Assembly (NCBI GenBank): GCA_964604675.1 | Contig: CAZSAT010000147.1 | Location: forward strand, 1-16,777 | Source: CAZSAT01 sp964604675 | Lineage (GTDB): Bacteria > Myxococcota_A > UBA796 > CAJQPC01 | Length of the DNA stretch: 16,777 nucleotides | Reading direction: 5' to 3' | In this document: positions 14,306-16,777 of the stretch, one piece after another | Layout: each line of letters starts with the position of its first letter | Numbering within the stretch: position 1 is the first letter of the stretch | Translations under genes and position numbers: made by a program | The notes under the pieces: model-generated | What the model saw: the letters and a program-made list of their open reading frames with translations, nothing else | Told to the model about the DNA's origin: nothing | Database searches by the model: none

Positions 14306-15120
14306 CAGGATGGACCCGCAGGTGAGTGGGTAGGACGGAAGAAGAAGCCAAGGGCCGCGAGGAGATACCCCAGCCACGCGACCACCTGGACCAGCGAGGG
14401 GTCGTGGTCGTAGCCCAACAGCGACCGGGCGAAGGAGCCGACCGGACCGTGGTCGTCGAGCAACATCCCCGTGTCCCACACGGCATCGACGAGCACCGGG
14501 ACGATGCCGGCCTCCTGCAGCTCGTGCAGCCCGTGGGCGAGCACGCCGGCGGCGAACACGACGAGCATCGCCCCGGTGACCTGGAACACGGCGCGGAGAC
14601 TCAGGACTCGCAAGCCGCGATAGAGAAGGACGCCCAGCAGCACGGCAACTCCGAGGCCAACCAGCGAGCCCGCCCAGACAGCGCCCGCCGATGCGCTTCG
14701 GCTTGCGGCGTACAGGAACAGGGCCGTCTCCACCCCCTCCCGAAACACCGCCACGAAGGCCAGCACGCCAAGCCCGACCCCGGACCCCGCCCCCACGGCC
14801 CGGGAGACCCCCGCCTCCAGCTCACTCCGGATGGTCGCGGCGTGCCGCCGCATCCAGAAGATCATCCACGTGAGGACCGCTGCCGCGGTGAGCATCGCGA
14901 ACCCCTCGAAGAGCTGCTCCGACGCCCCTTCGAGCCCGCCCACCGTCGCCGAGAGCCCCACGCCGACGATCCCGCTGGCGACGACGGCAAGACCCACGCC
15001 CAGCCAGACCGCCCGGTGGCGGTCACCGGCTCCGAGGCGGTCCAGACATCCGAGGACGATCCCCACGATCAGGGCGGCCTCCAGACCCTCGCGCAGCGTG
15101 ATGAGCAGGGACGTCAACAC
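14305..15120 (-). CDS. FTR1-family high-affinity iron permease
   Basis: The product has 271 residues when started at GTG 15120. TTG 15117 is an alternative; neither has a strong ribosome site, and the longer upstream frame is Arg-rich and overlaps the previous gene. It carries the two diagnostic REGxE motifs, REGLE (10-14) and REGVE (127-131), each within a hydrophobic segment. About seven membrane helices are visible, including VWLGVGLAVVASGIVGVGLS and VWAGSLVGLGVAVLLGVLLY. These motifs ligand ferric iron in yeast Ftr1 and bacterial EfeU. No EfeO- or EfeB-like partner is present. Instead the next gene is a ceruloplasmin-like oxidase, overlapping by one base, which argues for an oxidase-coupled, Fet3/Ftr1-like mechanism. 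Confidence 0.92.
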   Translation of the reverse strand: MLTSLLITLREGLEAALIVGIVLGCLDRLGAGDRHRAVWLGVGLAVVASGIVGVGLSATVGGLEGASEQLFEGFAMLTAAAVLTWMIFWMRRHAATIRSELEAGVSRAVGAGSGVGLGVLAFVAVFREGVETALFLYAASRSASAGAVWAGSLVGLGVAVLLGVLLYRGLRVLSLRAVFQVTGAMLVVFAAGVLAHGLHELQEAGIVPVLVDAVWDTGMLLDDHGPVGSFARSLLGYDHDPSLVQVVAWLGYLLAALGFFFRPTHSPAGPS

Positions 15121-15142
15121 GGGAGTTTCCGCACGCTGAAGC

Positions 15143-15832
15143 TCACTTCGCGGCGCTCTGCGATGGCTCCTCAAGCAGCCGCAGCGCCGGTCGCTCCCGG
15201 AGCCTGCGCAGCGCCAGGCTCCCGAGCGCCTCACCGAGCGTCTCGTAGAGGCAGGTGAGCGCGTCCTCGTCGAAGCGCAGCGTCACGTGGGCCACGGCCA
15301 GGTGCAGGGCACCGCAGCCACAGCGGTCGACGCGCATGTGAGCGGCGCGGGCCAGGGTTTCGCGTTCGGTGCAGTCATCGGTCATCGAGAGGGTCCTCGT
15401 TACGGGGTTCGGGGGATGGGAAGGGGTCCGGGCCAGGCGCTGGAGAGCCGCCAGCTCGAGCGCACCCTCGGCGCGACGCTCGAAGCAGCGCCAGGCCACG
15501 CCGGGGTGGCGGGCCGCGCACCAGAGCACCGCGGCGATACGGGCACCGTCTCCCGTCGTCATGGCGATGCGCAGCAACGGACAGAGCCACGCGATCGCGC
15601 GGGGAAAGTCCCCAGTGTGCGCGAAGGCCCGGTCCAGCGCCCCTTCCAGCCGTTCGGCCGCCGCCGGATCGCGGCGAGCGGTGCGGACGAGACGTTCGGC
15701 AATGGCAGGTGCGCGGACGGCCGGTTCGTAGGGCTCGTCGAGCAGCGCACACATCGCCCGGGGCGTCAGGGCGACGCAGACCAGGCGGCGCAGGGTCCCC
15801 TCCGCGATCTCGGGCACCGGGCGCAGCGTCAT
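15143..15832 (-). CDS. Two-part helical/Cys protein of iron operon, unknown function
   Basis: The 229-residue product overlaps the previous gene by 4 nt (ATGA). Residues 1-135 form a helical, Ala/Arg-rich domain with scattered cysteines (for example AWLCPLLRIAMTTGD). After a Pro/Thr linker (136-149) comes a second domain with RCGCGALHLAVAHVTLRF (170-187) and CLYETLGEALGSL (194-206). The C-x-C-G-x-L-H-L pattern resembles short zinc-binding domains of unknown role. An internal ATG at 15385 (MTDDCTERETLARAAHM), with a GAGGA before it, could mark a separate start for that domain. I do not recognise either part. Position directly before the iron permease suggests a supporting role in iron or haem use. 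Confidence 0.6.
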   Translation of the reverse strand: MTLRPVPEIAEGTLRRLVCVALTPRAMCALLDEPYEPAVRAPAIAERLVRTARRDPAAAERLEGALDRAFAHTGDFPRAIAWLCPLLRIAMTTGDGARIAAVLWCAARHPGVAWRCFERRAEGALELAALQRLARTPSHPPNPVTRTLSMTDDCTERETLARAAHMRVDRCGCGALHLAVAHVTLRFDEDALTCLYETLGEALGSLALRRLRERPALRLLEEPSQSAAK

Positions 15833-16242
15833 GACGGCCTCGGCTTCGGCACCGCGCCGATCTGGGCAGCCAGGACGAGCCACGTCTCGAAGTGGTCGAC
15901 CAGCCGCGGGCAGGGGGGCGCCGTGCCGAGCTCGTCGAGGAGGGTCCGGGCCAGGTGGCCGTAGCAGCAGACGCGCCACCGGCCCGCGGGAGACCACAGC
16001 TCGAAGGCGCCACCGGTGAGAATCGAGCGCGTCAGGATCGAGAGCCCCGCCCTGGGGTTCCAGAGCTGGAGGTGCAGCATCCCGCGGGGTGCGAGGTAGG
16101 CGTGCTTGTCGTCGTTCCAGGCGAAGGCCCGGACCTGCCAGTCGCCGTGCTCGAACACGCAGGCCCGCTCGGCCGGATCGTGGGGCGGAGGAGGAGCCTC
16201 GGACCGAGCAGGGCGACCGACGACCGCGGCGTCTACCGTCAT
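15829..16242 (-). CDS. Unknown 137-residue protein of iron operon
   Basis: ATG 16242 lies 3 bp after the HmuY stop, with GAGGGG in the HmuY 3' end as ribosome site, and the stop overlaps the next start by 4 nt. The N-terminus is Pro/Ala-rich with no signal peptide. The core is strand-rich: WQVRAFAWNDDKHAYLAPRGMLHLQLWNP, then GAFELWSPAGRWRVCCYGHLARTLLDEL, then a Trp-containing helix near the end. No known family or catalytic motif is recognised. The tight coupling to a haem-binding-type surface protein and to the iron permease is the only clue to function. Confidence 0.6.
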   Translation of the reverse strand: MTVDAAVVGRPARSEAPPPPHDPAERACVFEHGDWQVRAFAWNDDKHAYLAPRGMLHLQLWNPRAGLSILTRSILTGGAFELWSPAGRWRVCCYGHLARTLLDELGTAPPCPRLVDHFETWLVLAAQIGAVPKPRPS

Positions 16243-16245
16243 CGC

Positions 16246-16777
16246 TCAGTACCCCTCGACGGCGCTGGACTCGAAGCTCACCATGCCCGAGGTGCCCTGG
16301 CCGTCGTAGTAGTCGAGGAAGCGCAGACGGAAGTAGCCACCGCCGGTGCCATGCACGAAGTACAGGACGTCCGCCGGGCTCAGCGTGTGGGTGGTGCTGT
16401 CGTAGTCGTACCAGCCGCCCATGGCGTACTCGGGCACGTCGTCGCCGTCGGCGTCCGCCTCGTCGGTGATCCAGCCGTGCGGGGGCGCCTGCGTGTTCGT
16501 CTCGAACTCGTCGTAGTAGCCCTCGAAGGGCGCGACCTCCACGCCCCCGGTGCCGCTCACGCCGCCGTTCACGATCACGGTGGAGCGCAGGAAGCCGATG
16601 TCCCACTCGGTGGAGTCCGAAGGGTCGGACGGCTCGACGACGGACAGCGTGTCGAGGTCGAGGTAGACCCAGGTGTCGTAGCTGGTGGCGTCCACCGTCG
16701 TCTCGGTCACGGTGAGGTCGACGTCGGTGTCGGTGTCGGTGTCGGTGTCCGTGTCGGTGTCGGTGTCGGTGTCGGTG
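16246..16777 (-). CDS. HmuY-family haem-binding-type protein, 5' end beyond window
   Basis: The frame is open to the right edge, so this is partial. The visible 176 residues begin with an extended Thr-Asp repeat (about ten TD units), then TSYDTWVYLDLDTLSVVEP, STEWDIGFLRSTVIVNGGVSGTGG and a C-terminal WYDYDSTTHTLSPADVLYFVHGTGGGYFRLRFLDYY. The W-D-I-x-F-x-R and NGG-x-SG-x-GG motifs are characteristic of the HmuY family, which in Bacteroidetes binds haem at the cell surface. The TD repeat looks like a surface linker after a lipoprotein signal that would lie outside the window. A GTG at 16710 could be taken as a start but lies inside the continuous frame. It is the first visible gene of the operon. 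Haem binding is inferred from family only. Confidence 0.82.
   Translation of the reverse strand, partial: TDTDTDTDTDTDTDTDTDVDLTVTETTVDATSYDTWVYLDLDTLSVVEPSDPSDSTEWDIGFLRSTVIVNGGVSGTGGVEVAPFEGYYDEFETNTQAPPHGWITDEADADGDDVPEYAMGGWYDYDSTTHTLSPADVLYFVHGTGGGYFRLRFLDYYDGQGTSGMVSFESSAVEGY

Noticed and set aside
16246..16710. GTG 16710 as the start of the HmuY-type gene
   Set aside because: The same frame continues uninterrupted through the Thr-Asp repeat to the window edge, there is no ribosome site before the GTG, and no signal peptide would be present.

Overview
High-GC bacterial DNA. The gene content and style (an ECF sigma factor, lipoproteins with Thr-Asp linkers, a HmuY-type protein, dense operons with ATGA overlaps) would fit a myxobacterium-like or other deltaproteobacterial-type lineage. 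This is inference only: there is no rRNA or other taxonomic marker. The window falls into three blocks.

(1) Positions 1-2050, minus strand: an ECF sigma factor carrying an extra C-terminal glutaredoxin-like, cysteine-rich domain, followed 64 bp downstream by a signal-peptide-bearing outer-membrane barrel protein. A perfect hairpin encloses that protein's ribosome binding site.

(2) Positions about 2050-11340: an accessory segment. It opens with a 5'-truncated XRE-type regulator containing a four-copy pentanucleotide repeat. Next comes a 1394-residue plus-strand STAND ATPase with an N-terminal PD-(D/E)XK-like nuclease, which looks like an Avs-type antiphage defence protein. Convergent with it lies a HEPN-domain/zinc-ribbon gene cut in two by an IS21-family element (6996-9992). 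The element has a perfect 6-bp target duplication (GGCGTG), and removing it plus one target copy rejoins the gene exactly in frame. Besides istA and istB the element carries an unrecognised convergent 122-codon passenger ORF. The segment closes with a tyrosine-recombinase (integrase) pseudogene.

(3) Positions 11535-16777, minus strand: an eight-gene, almost gapless operon whose promoter lies beyond the right edge. In order of transcription it encodes a HmuY-family protein (partial), two unrecognised proteins, an FTR1-type iron permease, a ceruloplasmin/hephaestin-like multicopper oxidase lipoprotein, a His-rich barrel-like exported protein, a small Cys-rich protein and a CopD-like four-helix membrane protein. 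The permease-ferroxidase pair resembles the eukaryotic Fet3/Ftr1 iron-uptake logic, here combined with a haem-binding-type surface protein. The likely theme is iron (with copper and haem) acquisition.

The non-coding stretches at 1845-2046, 6573-6693, 10667-10796 and 11331-11534 are all under 300 bp, and I see no convincing RNA gene in them. No CRISPR array, rRNA or complete tRNA was seen.
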